From Acidiferrimicrobium sp. IK (GTDB lineage: Bacteria > Actinomycetota > Acidimicrobiia > Acidimicrobiales > Palsa-688): a DNA stretch of 64,000 nucleotides. The notes beneath the pieces were generated by a model. It made no database searches, was not told where the DNA came from, and saw only the letters and a list, made by a program, of their open reading frames with translations. A program made the position numbers and the translations under genes. Location of the stretch: assembly GCF_025499425.1 (NCBI RefSeq), contig NZ_JAIMCB010000010.1, positions 124,001 through 188,000 of the forward strand. The letters are read 5' to 3'. This document shows positions 8,047-17,100 of the stretch, piece after piece. Position 1 is the first letter of the stretch. Every line of letters begins with the position of its first letter.

Positions 8047-8922
8047 TCAGCGTCGGGCGCCCTGGCGAAGGTGGGAGGCAGCGACCGCGCCGGCGGCGCG
8101 GAGGTGCGCCGCGAGGTGCTCGACCCCGACCGCGGCGAGCGCGTGGCGGTCGAGGTGACCGGCGCCGGCCAGGCTCTGGAGCAGGCCGGCCGAGAACGCG
8201 TCGCCCGCGCCGATGGCGTCGGTCGCGTCGACCGGCGCCGCCTCGACGTCGGCCCGGGCGCCGGCGGTGAACGCCTCGCTGCCGGCGGCGCCCCGGGTGA
8301 CCGCCACCAGGCTGGCGCCGAGGTCCATCCAGCGGCCGGCGACCTCAACAAAGGGCGCCCCCGGGTAGAGGAACTGGATGTCGCTCTCGCTGGCTTTGAT
8401 GACGTCGGCCCGTCCGATCCATCGCTCCACCTGGTCGCGGTAGTCGGCGATCCCGGCCACGAACGCCGGGCGAACGTTGGGGTCGTACATGCGGATCGCG
8501 CTCGCCGGGAGATCCGCCAGCAGCTCGTAGAGGGCGGTGGCCATCGGCTCGACGATGGTGCCCAACCCTCCGACGTAGAGCGCGCTCGTGGCTGCTGGTG
8601 CCCGGTCGACCGCGGCGAACGTCGCCGTGCCCTCCACGTAGAAGGTGTAGGTCACGTCGGCGTGGGTGGTGTCGGCGACGGCCAGAGCGGTTGCTTGGAG
8701 CGCCGGCGGGCAGCGGCTCACGTCGACGCCGGCGTCTTCCAGGTGGGCTCGCAGCATTCGCCCGAACCCGTCGGACGACAAGCCACCCAGGAACACCGTC
8801 GGCGCCCCGAGGGCCGACAGCGTCCGGGCGACGTTGGCCGGGGCGCCGCCCGGGCGGGCCTCCCACAACCCGTCGGGACGGGGGACGAAGTCGACGAGCG
8901 CCTCGCCGCACACGACGATCAC
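8047..8922 (-). CDS. PfkB-family carbohydrate kinase (fructokinase-like)
   Basis: 291 aa ribokinase-fold kinase. Sugar-binding N-terminus: GEALVDFVPRPDG...RPGGAPANVARTLSALGAPTVFLGGLSSDGFGRML. The catalytic signature is DATDAIGAGDAFSAGLLQSLAGAG with the base Asp in GAGDAF. Fructokinase is the closest-looking subgroup, but sugar specificity is not proven. GTG start 37 bases after the amino-acid ABC ATPase stop in the same direction, so probably co-transcribed with that uptake system; a functional link between them is not obvious. Confidence 0.88.
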   Translation of the reverse strand: MIVVCGEALVDFVPRPDGLWEARPGGAPANVARTLSALGAPTVFLGGLSSDGFGRMLRAHLEDAGVDVSRCPPALQATALAVADTTHADVTYTFYVEGTATFAAVDRAPAATSALYVGGLGTIVEPMATALYELLADLPASAIRMYDPNVRPAFVAGIADYRDQVERWIGRADVIKASESDIQFLYPGAPFVEVAGRWMDLGASLVAVTRGAAGSEAFTAGARADVEAAPVDATDAIGAGDAFSAGLLQSLAGAGHLDRHALAAVGVEHLAAHLRAAGAVAASHLRQGARR

Positions 8923-8959
8923 AGCGGCGCGGCGGGGGCGATCGGAGAAGCTTCGACCA

Positions 8960-9721
8960 TCAGAGAACCTTCGACAAGAACGCCTGCGTCCGCTTGTGCC
9001 GGGGGGCGGCGAGCACCTCCCGGGGTGGCCCGGACTCGACGATGGTCCCCTCGTCCATGAAAACCAGCTGGTCGCCGACCTCCCGGGCGAACCCCATCTC
9101 GTGGGTGACGACGATCATCGTCATCCCGTCGGCGGCGAGCTGGCGCATCACGTCGAGCACCTCGCCGACCAGCTCCGGGTCCAGCGCGGATGTCGGCTCG
9201 TCGAAGAGCATCAGCTTGGGGCCCATGGCCAGGGCTCTGGCGATGGCCACCCGCTGCTGCTGGCCGCCCGACAGCTGCGAGGGGTAGTTGTCGGCCTTGG
9301 CGCTCAGCCCGACCCGCTCGAGCAGGGCCACCGCCTGGGCCCGGGCCTCGGCGCGCGGGCGCCCGAGGACCTGCATCGGCGCCTCCATGACATTGCCGAG
9401 GGCGGTCATGTGCGGGAACAGGTTGAAGCGCTGGAACACCATGCCGATGTCGCGCCTGGTGGCGCACACCTCGCGCTCCCTCAGCTCGTGCAGGCGGCCG
9501 CCCTCCTCCCGGTACCCGACGAGCACCCCGTCGACTAGGAGTCGCCCGGCGTCCACCTTCTCCAGGTGGTTGACGCAGCGCAGGAAGGTACTTTTCCCCG
9601 ACCCTGACGGACCGACGATGCAGAGCACCTCGCCGGCGGCCACCGACAGATCGATGCCGCGGAGGACCTCGGTCCTCCCGAAGCGTTTGTGGACGCCTTG
9701 CGCCTCCACCATCGGGGTCAT
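8960..9721 (-). CDS. Polar amino-acid ABC transporter ATPase (GlnQ/HisP type)
   Basis: 253 aa cytoplasmic ATPase. Walker [11 protein letters not shown]-loop [21 protein letters not shown], signature [19 protein letters not shown], Walker [15 protein letters not shown] and H-loop [11 protein letters not shown] are all intact. The ATG start shares one base with the stop of the permease gene (TGATG), so translation is coupled. Together with the permease and binding protein it forms a complete three-component importer for a polar amino acid. Confidence 0.95.
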   Translation of the reverse strand: MTPMVEAQGVHKRFGRTEVLRGIDLSVAAGEVLCIVGPSGSGKSTFLRCVNHLEKVDAGRLLVDGVLVGYREEGGRLHELREREVCATRRDIGMVFQRFNLFPHMTALGNVMEAPMQVLGRPRAEARAQAVALLERVGLSAKADNYPSQLSGGQQQRVAIARALAMGPKLMLFDEPTSALDPELVGEVLDVMRQLAADGMTMIVVTHEMGFAREVGDQLVFMDEGTIVESGPPREVLAAPRHKRTQAFLSKVL

Positions 9722-10659
9722 CAGCCGAGCCCCCCGGCGGGCCGGCCGAAGCCCAAGACCCGCAGGCGCTGCAAGGGGGTCGGGGGAAGGTCGCGGGCGG
9801 TACCCCGGCCGAAGCGGCGTTCGAGGTAGTACTGGCCGACGTAGGAGACGGAGGTGAGGACCAGGTACCAGATGCTGACCGTGAGCAGCAGCGGGATGAT
9901 CAGGTAGTTGCGGGCGTAGATCAGCTGCGCGGAGCCGAGCAGCTCGAGGTAGCCGATGGTCGACGCCAGCGATGTCGTCTTGAGCATCGAGATGGTCTCG
10001 TTGCCGGTCGGGGGGATGATCACCCTCATGGCCTGCGGCAACACGATGCGCCGCAGCGTCTGGACCCGGCGCATGCCGAGCGCCTGCGCGGCCTCGGTCT
10101 GGCCCTCATCGACCGACAGGATCCCTGCCCGGGCGATTTCGGACATGTACGCCGCCTCGTTGAGACCGAGCCCGAGCAGGACCGACCACAGCTGGGTGAT
10201 GACGGTCTTGGCGTCGGCGTGCACGATCGAGGGTCCGAACGGCACGCCGAAGCTGAGGGAGTGGATCACCGTCGGCAGGAAGAACCAAAACAGCAGCTGC
10301 ACCAGCACCGGGGTGCCCCGGAAGAACCAGATGTACAGCCACGCCACCGACTTGACGACCGGGTTGGGCGACATCCTCATGACCGCCAGGGTGACGCCGA
10401 GCGCCACCCCGATCGCCATGCACCCGACGGTCAGCAAGACGGTGCGCTCCAACCCGACCAGGATCTGGTGGTTGAAGAGGTAGCTGCGCACCACGTCCCA
10501 GCGCAGCTTTGACGTCGCTACGAGGAAGTGGACGAGCTGGGCGACCAGCACCGCGAGGACGGCGGCCGCCACCCACCGCCCGGGGTGGCGGACCGGGACC
10601 GCCTTGATGTCCTCAGGCGCGTTGTGCGCGTCGCGCACGCCGGGGTCGACGCTGGTCAC
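9721..10659 (-). CDS. Polar amino-acid ABC transporter permease (HisM/GlnP type)
   Basis: 312 aa. After a hydrophilic leader with one extra helix, the permease core begins at [23 protein letters not shown]. The EAA loop that docks the ATPase is [46 protein letters not shown] is typical of this family. Only one permease gene is present, so the channel would be a homodimer. Seven bases separate it from the binding-protein gene upstream. Confidence 0.94.
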   Translation of the reverse strand: MTSVDPGVRDAHNAPEDIKAVPVRHPGRWVAAAVLAVLVAQLVHFLVATSKLRWDVVRSYLFNHQILVGLERTVLLTVGCMAIGVALGVTLAVMRMSPNPVVKSVAWLYIWFFRGTPVLVQLLFWFFLPTVIHSLSFGVPFGPSIVHADAKTVITQLWSVLLGLGLNEAAYMSEIARAGILSVDEGQTEAAQALGMRRVQTLRRIVLPQAMRVIIPPTGNETISMLKTTSLASTIGYLELLGSAQLIYARNYLIIPLLLTVSIWYLVLTSVSYVGQYYLERRFGRGTARDLPPTPLQRLRVLGFGRPAGGLG

Positions 10660-10666
10660 GGTTCGC

Positions 10667-11575
10667 TCAGCTGGTGGCGCCGTTGATGGTGAAGCTCGAG
10701 ATGGCGCCGGCCTGCACGCCCCACTTGCTGAGGATCTGCTGGTAGGTCCCGGACTTCTGCAGGTCGGTCAGCGCGGCGGCGATCGCCTTGTCGAAGCCCT
10801 GGTAGTCGGCGCCGAGCGGGACGGCCATGCCGTAGGGGGCGGTGGAGAGGATCGGCCCGACGATCTGGAACGTCCCGTTGGACTGCTTTGCGTAGTAGGC
10901 GTTCACCGGCGAGTCGGCGAACGCGACGTCGACCCGGCCGGCGGAGAGCGCCTGGTTGACCTCGGTCTCGGTGTCGAAGGCCTGCACGTTGACCTTGCAG
11001 CTCTTGGACTGGGTGGTGGCGTCATCGAGCTCGGTGGTGCCCTTCTCGACGCCGACGTTGAGGTTGCAAAGCGACGCCAGGCTGGTGAGGTTGGTGTGCT
11101 GGCCCTTGTTGACCATGAACGACTCGCCGGCAGAGAAGTAGTCGACCATCGTCACCTGCTTTTCCCGGGCCTTGGTGTCGGTGAACGACGAGATGCCAAG
11201 GTCGTAGCGGGTTCCGAGCGTGCCGATGATCGAGTCGAAGGACTGGTTGGAGAACTTGAACGGCACCCCGAGCACCTTGCCGATAGCCGTTCCGAGGTCG
11301 ACGTCCATGCCTTCGATCGACCCGTTGGCGGCCTGGAACTCGTTGGGCGCGTACGTGGCGTCGGTGGCGACTTGCACCACCCCGGCGGTCTTCAGCTTCG
11401 CCGGCACCAGCGCGGCGGCCGCGCTGTCGACTCCCCCACCTGCCGCGGCGGTGGTCGCCGTCGTCGCGCCGGCGGCCGTCGTCGACGACGAGCTGGACGA
11501 CGAGCTGCCGCAAGCGGCGACGAGCAGGGCCGCGCCGGCGGTTGCTGCGGCGAGACGAAGTGGGCGACGGGTCAC
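10667..11575 (-). CDS. Polar amino-acid ABC transporter substrate-binding lipoprotein
   Basis: 302 aa family 3 solute-binding protein. The start at VTRRPLRLAAATAGAALLVAACGSS is chosen because AGGAG precedes it and it gives a clean lipoprotein signal with lipobox LVAAC. A Ser/Thr linker is followed by LKTAGVVQVATDATYAPNEFQAANGSIEGMDVDLGTAIGKVLG, the classic start of amino-acid binding proteins, and AGRVDVAFADSPVNAYYAKQ in lobe 2. First gene of the importer operon. Substrate unknown (polar or aromatic amino acid). Confidence 0.93.
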   Translation of the reverse strand: MTRRPLRLAAATAGAALLVAACGSSSSSSSSTTAAGATTATTAAAGGGVDSAAAALVPAKLKTAGVVQVATDATYAPNEFQAANGSIEGMDVDLGTAIGKVLGVPFKFSNQSFDSIIGTLGTRYDLGISSFTDTKAREKQVTMVDYFSAGESFMVNKGQHTNLTSLASLCNLNVGVEKGTTELDDATTQSKSCKVNVQAFDTETEVNQALSAGRVDVAFADSPVNAYYAKQSNGTFQIVGPILSTAPYGMAVPLGADYQGFDKAIAAALTDLQKSGTYQQILSKWGVQAGAISSFTINGATS

Positions 11576-11699
11576 GGCTACTCCTGGAGGTGAGGAAAGG
11601 CGGCGGGCCAGCACAGGCCCGTCCGGGAGCGCACATCTTCGCGCCCCGGAGCCAGGGCTGCGTCGACAAGTGGCAGCCGCCGCCCGCTAAAGGGCGCGA

Positions 11700-11723
11700 C
11701 CCGGGCCGGCGAGCCGGCCCGGG
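11700..11723. repeat. Perfect 11-bp inverted repeat with 2-base loop
   Basis: Two perfect 11-base arms, CCCGGGCCGGC (11700-11710) and GCCGGCCCGGG (11713-11723), separated by GA, lie in the divergent region between the amino-acid binding-protein gene and a GNAT gene. Both neighbours are transcribed away from it, so it is not a terminator for either. It could be a regulator site or a leader hairpin of the GNAT transcript. Confidence 0.5.
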
Positions 11724-11765
11724 CGGCGCCCAGCCCCGCGGCTCGAGGCGCGAGACTGGCCGTTC

Positions 11766-12401
11766 GTGGTCGCAGTGCAGCTTCCCGAGGCGGTCCGCAG
11801 CCGGCGCCTCCTCCTGCGCCGCTGGACCGTTGACGACGTCGATCTGCTCGCGGCGGCCGTGGCCAACAACATCGAGCACCTGCGGCCGTGGATGCCCTGG
11901 GTCGCCGACGAGCCGATGGCCAGGAGCGACCGGGCGGCGGTGATGCACGACTGGGACCGCAGCTGGCGGAGCGGTGGCGACGTCGTCATGGCGATGGTGC
12001 TCGACGACGGGGTGGTCGGCGGCACCGGACTCCACCGAGGGCGCGATCCGCGCTGCTTGGAGATCGGCTACTGGGTCGACCGGGACCACACCGGGCAGGG
12101 GCTGGCCACGGAGGCCGCCGAGACGCTGACAGGAGTGGCGTTCTCGATGCCCGACATCGAGACCGTCGAGATACACCACGATCGGGCGAACGTCGCTTCC
12201 GGTGCGGTCCCCGCCCGCCTGGGATACGCCTGCGCCGGCGAGCGGCCCGACAGGGTACAAGCGCCCGGCGAGTGCGGCATCGACTGCACATGGCGGGTCA
12301 CCCGCGCCCGATGGGCTGCGTTGAGGGCCAGCCAGCTGGCAGCAGCCAGGATCAGTGGACGAGGCCCTCGACGTCGTCCCATGCGTCCTGCCGGGAGATG
12401 A
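11766..12401 (+). CDS. RimJ/RimL-type GNAT N-acetyltransferase
   Basis: 211 aa. Starts VQLPEAVRSRRLLLRRWTVDDVDLLAAAVANNIEHLRPWMPWV, the characteristic opening of ribosomal-protein N-acetyltransferase homologues. The acetyl-CoA loop is IGYWVDRDHTGQGLATEAAETLTGVAF. VEIHHDRANVASGAVPARLGYACAGE shows the usual N-x-x-S-x-x-x-x-x-x-L-G-Y end. The C-terminal 30 residues are Arg/Ala-rich and overlap, on the opposite strand, the end of a small gene, so the true stop region deserves care. The acceptor is unknown. Confidence 0.82.
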   Translation: MVAVQLPEAVRSRRLLLRRWTVDDVDLLAAAVANNIEHLRPWMPWVADEPMARSDRAAVMHDWDRSWRSGGDVVMAMVLDDGVVGGTGLHRGRDPRCLEIGYWVDRDHTGQGLATEAAETLTGVAFSMPDIETVEIHHDRANVASGAVPARLGYACAGERPDRVQAPGECGIDCTWRVTRARWAALRASQLAAARISGRGPRRRPMRPAGR

Positions 12402-12540
12402 TGTCCATCAGCTCGGCCCGCTCCCGGGTGTCCGCGCTGGCCAGAACGCTGGCCAGCTCCGTCGGCTTCTGCGGCCGCTGGGGGCCGGCGATACGCCATG
12501 CGCTTTTCAACGCGTCAACAAACGATGATGTCGCCATCAT
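12352..12540 (-). CDS. Small protein of unknown function
   Basis: 62 aa starting MMATSSFVDALKSAWRIAGPQRPQ, preceded by GAGAGAAGG at proper spacing, which decides this start over a longer frame to 12732. It is soluble, helical-looking and Asp/Arg-rich at the end (ELMDIISRQDAWDDVEGLVH). The last 50 bases overlap the 3' end of the convergent GNAT gene. I do not recognise a family. Confidence 0.5.
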   Translation of the reverse strand: MMATSSFVDALKSAWRIAGPQRPQKPTELASVLASADTRERAELMDIISRQDAWDDVEGLVH

Positions 12541-12596
12541 GCCTTCTCTCGATTCGGTGGGGGGCGTGATCTGCGCAGCTCGGTCCGGGGCCGCCG

Positions 12597-12616
12597 CCTG
12601 CCTGCCTGCCTGCCTG
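12597..12616. repeat. CCTG tetranucleotide tract (5 copies)
   Basis: Five uninterrupted CCTG units lie in the divergent region between the 62-aa gene and the MFS gene. Outside this tract, the 239 bases between those genes show no gene; an AGGAGTGG stretch near 12651 has no convincing start after it. Confidence 0.6.
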
Positions 12617-12779
12617 CTGATCACGTCACCAGATCGGCCATTTCTCCCGGAGGAGTGGCCAATCGCAGGTGGAATTGCCAGGATATCAGCCCGGTGAGGG
12701 TCCCCCGGCTTTCTGGCTATGACATCGGCCACGTCGGCACGAGACCCGTCGAAGGTGCAAACGCGAGACGCAGGCTAGA

Positions 12780-14066
12780 TTGCCGCCGGTGCCACCCGCT
12801 GCCAGCCTGCCGACCGGGGCCGGCATCAACCGCCGCCAGCTGGCCGTGGCCTACGCGCTGTTTGTAGCGCTGCTCGCCAGCAACGCGCCTTCTCCGCTGT
12901 ATGTCGTCTACCAGCAGCAGTGGCACTTCGCGGCGCTGACGGTAACCGCGATCTTCGGCACCTACGCCCTGGCCGTGCTCGGCTCGCTGCTCCTCGTGGG
13001 TCGCATGTCCGACGAGATCGGGCGCCGGAAGGTGATCCTCCCTGCGATGGTCATGCTCGGGGTCAGTGCGTCGGTGTTCCTGCTCGCGGAGAACGTGGCG
13101 TGGCTGTTCGTCGCCCGTGCGGTGCAAGGCGTCGCGACCGGCGCCTTGACCGGAGGGGTGGCGGCGGCGCTGGTCGAGCTCGACGATGACCGCGACCCTC
13201 GCCGGGCGTCGCTGCTCAACACGATCACGTTCGTGGCCGGAGCGGCGACCGGGCCGCTCCTATTCGGGGTGTGCGCCCAGTACCTGCCGGCTCCGACGGT
13301 GCTGCCCTTCGCAGTGGAGCTCGGCCTGGTGGCGATTTCGGTGCCGCTGCTGCGCTCGGTGCCCGAGACGGTCATCCGCCCACCCGGCGTGCGCTGGACG
13401 CCTCGCGTGACCCGGCCCGAAGTGCCCCGGCAGGTCCGGCGGTCCTTCGCGGTGGCCGGCGCCGCGGTCGGAGTGGCCTGGTCGGTCGGGGCTCTCTACG
13501 CGGCGCTCGGCGCGACGATCAGCCGGCAGATCCTCCACGTCAACAGTCACCTGGCAGCGGGCGGCCTGCTCTTCGGATTCAACCTGCTCGGGGGTGTGAG
13601 CCAGCTCAGCCTGCGGCATTGGAGCCCCAGGCGGTCCATGGCAGCGGGGGTCGGCGCCCTCGGCGCTGGCCTGGCTCTGGTGTGGGCTGCCCTCGACGCC
13701 GGCTCGGTGGCGCTCTTCGCCGCCGGCTCGGTCCTCACCGGCTTGGGCGGCGGCATCACGTTTATGGGCAGCCTGGCGTTGATCAACCACATCGCGCCCA
13801 CCCACAACCGGGCCGGGATGGTGTCCGCGTTCAACATGGTGGGTTACCTGGCATTGGCCCTTCCCGTCATGGCCGTCGGAGTCCTCACCGGCCCGTTGGG
13901 CCTGCTGCACTCGACGGGGATCTTCACCGTCCTCACCGTCGTGGTGGCGGCGGGCACGCTGGCCGCGGTCGTCACCCACCCTGGAGATCCCCTGGCCCAT
14001 CTGACCGATGAGGAGCTCGACGGCCTCGGGCTGTCACCGGGCGCCGCGGCCAGCGGGATCACCTGA
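12780..14066 (+). CDS. Major facilitator superfamily transporter
   Basis: 428 aa with about 12 hydrophobic segments. The motif A loop after helix 2 is LLLVGRMSDEIGRRKVILPAM (G-x-x-S-D-x-x-G-R-R). ASNAPSPLYVVYQQQWHFAALTVTAIFGTYALAVL is typical of drug-efflux-like MFS proteins. The given start is TTG; a GTG nine bases downstream is equally possible and no strong ribosome-binding site decides. The C-terminus ends in a short acidic tail. The substrate is not predictable. Confidence 0.85.
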   Translation: MPPVPPAASLPTGAGINRRQLAVAYALFVALLASNAPSPLYVVYQQQWHFAALTVTAIFGTYALAVLGSLLLVGRMSDEIGRRKVILPAMVMLGVSASVFLLAENVAWLFVARAVQGVATGALTGGVAAALVELDDDRDPRRASLLNTITFVAGAATGPLLFGVCAQYLPAPTVLPFAVELGLVAISVPLLRSVPETVIRPPGVRWTPRVTRPEVPRQVRRSFAVAGAAVGVAWSVGALYAALGATISRQILHVNSHLAAGGLLFGFNLLGGVSQLSLRHWSPRRSMAAGVGALGAGLALVWAALDAGSVALFAAGSVLTGLGGGITFMGSLALINHIAPTHNRAGMVSAFNMVGYLALALPVMAVGVLTGPLGLLHSTGIFTVLTVVVAAGTLAAVVTHPGDPLAHLTDEELDGLGLSPGAAASGIT

Positions 14067-14194
14067 GCTCACGCCGGTCGCCCGCCGGACGACCGAGCGT
14101 CACGAGTCCGTAACAGAGGTATTTGCCAGAGACGGTGGCGTAACGCTCGTTTCGCGGCAATACTCTGCTCTTCAACGTCAGGTGGGAGGAAAAC

Positions 14195-17100
14195 GTGCCG
14201 AAAAGACCTGTTATCGCGCGCCTCGGAGTCCTCGGAGCAGCGGCGCTCTCGGCGGGGGTGGCGTTGCCGCTGACGCCCGGGAGCGCAGCCGCCGCACCGA
14301 CCGCGCCTATCGGGCAGCTGGCCGGTCCGCAGGCCGCTGCGTTGGCCACGGGGGCCACGCACCCGGTCATCGTGCTGTTCAAGGACCAGCTGAACAGCCT
14401 GCCGGCCACCCCCGGCCTCACCCCGCAGCGCAAGGCGGCGGTGGCCTCGCAGCAGGCCCCGGTGGTGGCTGAGCTGCACCAGCTCAACGCCCCCCACCTG
14501 AAGACCTACTCGGTGCTCAACGCCCTCAGCGCCAACGTCTCGGCCGCCGAGGAGCGCCGCCTGGCCTCTGACAGCGCGGTAGCCGCCGTGGTCCCCGACC
14601 AGACCGCCCACCTCTCCTTCAAGGCCCCCGCTGCACCCACCACCCCGGCAGCCGCCGCGCCGAGCACTGCGTGCCAGCCCGGCCCCAACGGCGTGGAGCT
14701 CGACCCCCAGGCCCTCGAAGCCATCCACGCCGACAGCAACCTGCCCGGTGCCGGGCCCACCGCCTCGTCGCTCGGCATCACCGGCAAGGGCGTGACCGTG
14801 GCGTTCATCGCCGAGGGCTTCCAGCCCAACCAGCCCAACTTCCTCCGACGCAACGGCAAGTCCGTCGTGGTCGACGAGAAGGACTTCACCGGCGAGGGCA
14901 TCGGCACAGTGAGCGGCGGTGAGGCCTCCCTCGACGCCAGCTCGATAGGGGCCCAGGGGACCAGCGTCTACACCGCCAAGTTGAGCGACGGGACCACCTG
15001 CAAGTTCAACGTGCTCGGCGCCGCCCCTGGGGCCGACATCGTCGGGCTCAAGGTGTTCCCGACCAACTACGACGCCACCACCTCCGCCATCCTGCAGGCC
15101 ATCGACTATGCGGTGACCGTCGACCACGTCAACGTGCTCAACGAGTCGTTCGGCTATAACCCGCTGCCCGACACCATGACCGACGTGGTCCGCCAGGCCG
15201 ACGAGCAGGCCACCGAGGCGGGCACCCTGGTCGACGTGTCGAGCGGTGACGCCGGTCCCACCAACACCGTCGGCTCGCCGAGCACCGACCCGGCGGTCCT
15301 GAGCGCAGGGGCCAGCACCACCTACCGGGTCTACGCCCAGGAAGGCATCACCCCTAGCGGCGTGGCCTTCAACGGCTGGGAGGACAACAACCTCAGCTCC
15401 CTCAGCAGCAGCGGGTTCACCGAGGGCCTGAAGGGCCCGAACCTCATCGCCCCCGGTGACCTCAACTGGGTGTCGTGCCAGGTCTCGGCGACCCAGTACG
15501 GCGCCTGCATCTCCGGAGGCACGAGCGAGGCGGCCCCGCTGACGTCGGCCACCGCCGCGCTGGTCATCCAGGCCTACCGCAAGACCCACCATGGGGCGAC
15601 CCCCACGCCGGCGCTGATCAAGCAGATCATCACCTCCACCGCCACCGACGTGGGGCTGCCCGCTGACCAGCAGGGCGCCGGCTTGCTCAACGCCTACCAG
15701 GCGGTCCTGGCCGCGGAGTCGGTGAAGACCGCTGACGGCTCCCCGCGGGGGAAGGGCATGACGCTGCAGACCAGCCCCGACACGATCGCGGCCACCGCTC
15801 CCGCCGGCACCACCGTCACCCAGCCGGTGACGGTCACCAACTCCGGCTCGGGCACCCAGACCGTCCACCTGGCCGGCCGGGTGCTGTCTGACCCGACCAC
15901 GCTGGCCGCCCGCCGGCTGAAGGCCACCTCGGCGAGCTACCAGCAGAAACTGACCTTCACCGTGGCCCCCGGGACGTCCTACCTGGCCGCCCACGCCGCC
16001 TTGGCCGCCGCCGACCAGAACGGCTTCGTCGACGTCAGCTTGATCGACCCGTTCGGGCGGCTGGCCATCGACGGCCTCCCTCAGGGCTCGACGCTGACCT
16101 CCAACGTCGGGGTCCGCTACCCGGCGGCCGGCACCTGGACCGCGTACGTCACCTACCAGGGTGACGTGGCCCCGAGCTCGCCGATCGACTTCGTGGCCAC
16201 CGGCCAGAGCTGGCAGCCGTTCGGGACGGTGACCCCCTCGAGCATCACCCTGGCCCCGGGGGCCTCCAAGACGGTGTCGGTGGCGGTGGCCACCCCCGCC
16301 ACCGCCGGCGACGAGACCGCCGCCATCACCCTGACCAGCCCATTCGGCCAGCCGGCGTCCATCCCGGTGGCGCTGCGCAGCCTGGTGCCGCTCACTGGCG
16401 GGACCGGCACCTTCAGCGTGCCGGTGTTCGGCGGCAACGGCCGGGGTGGCGCCCCGGCGACGACGCAGTACTTCTCCTTCGACGTCCCGCAGGGGACCCC
16501 GGAGCTGAACGTGTCGACCAGGTACCGCAACGGGAACGCCGACAACTACTCGTTGTTCCTGGTGTCGCCCACCGGTGAGGCGCTCGGCCACGCCAGCAAC
16601 CAGCTGGCGGTCGGGGGCACCACCTCCAGCCCGGTAACCGTCACCGAGGTCGGCGCAGCCAGCCACGTGCTCGCCCCTGCAGCGGGACGCTGGACGGCCA
16701 TCGTGGCGTTCGCCAACCCGGCCAGCGGACCGAACGTGTCCTCGGCGCTCGACGGGAAGATCACCCTGGCCCCGGTGGCTGCCACCGCCACCGGGCTGCC
16801 CACGGGCAGCGTGGCGCTGAAGTCGTCGAAGGTGGTGGCCGTGACGGTGCACAACACCAGCGGAGCGCCCCAGGCGTACTTCCTCGATCCCCGCCTCAAC
16901 CAGACCGTGACCCAGACCCTGCAGCCCTACAACTCCAGCGCCTCGGTCACCCTGCCCCTGCCCACCGCCACCCCGATCCCGCAGTTCATCGTGCCGACCG
17001 ACACCACCGGCCTGGCCGGGCAGCTGGACGCCACCGCACCGGCCACCTTCGACATGTCGCCCTACCTGGGCGACTTCGGCGGGGAGCTCAACGGCGACCC

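Noticed and set aside
12352-12732. 126-aa version of the small minus-strand protein
   Set aside because: The additional N-terminal 64 residues translate the CCTG tract and promoter-like sequence; a good Shine-Dalgarno supports the shorter MMATSS start.
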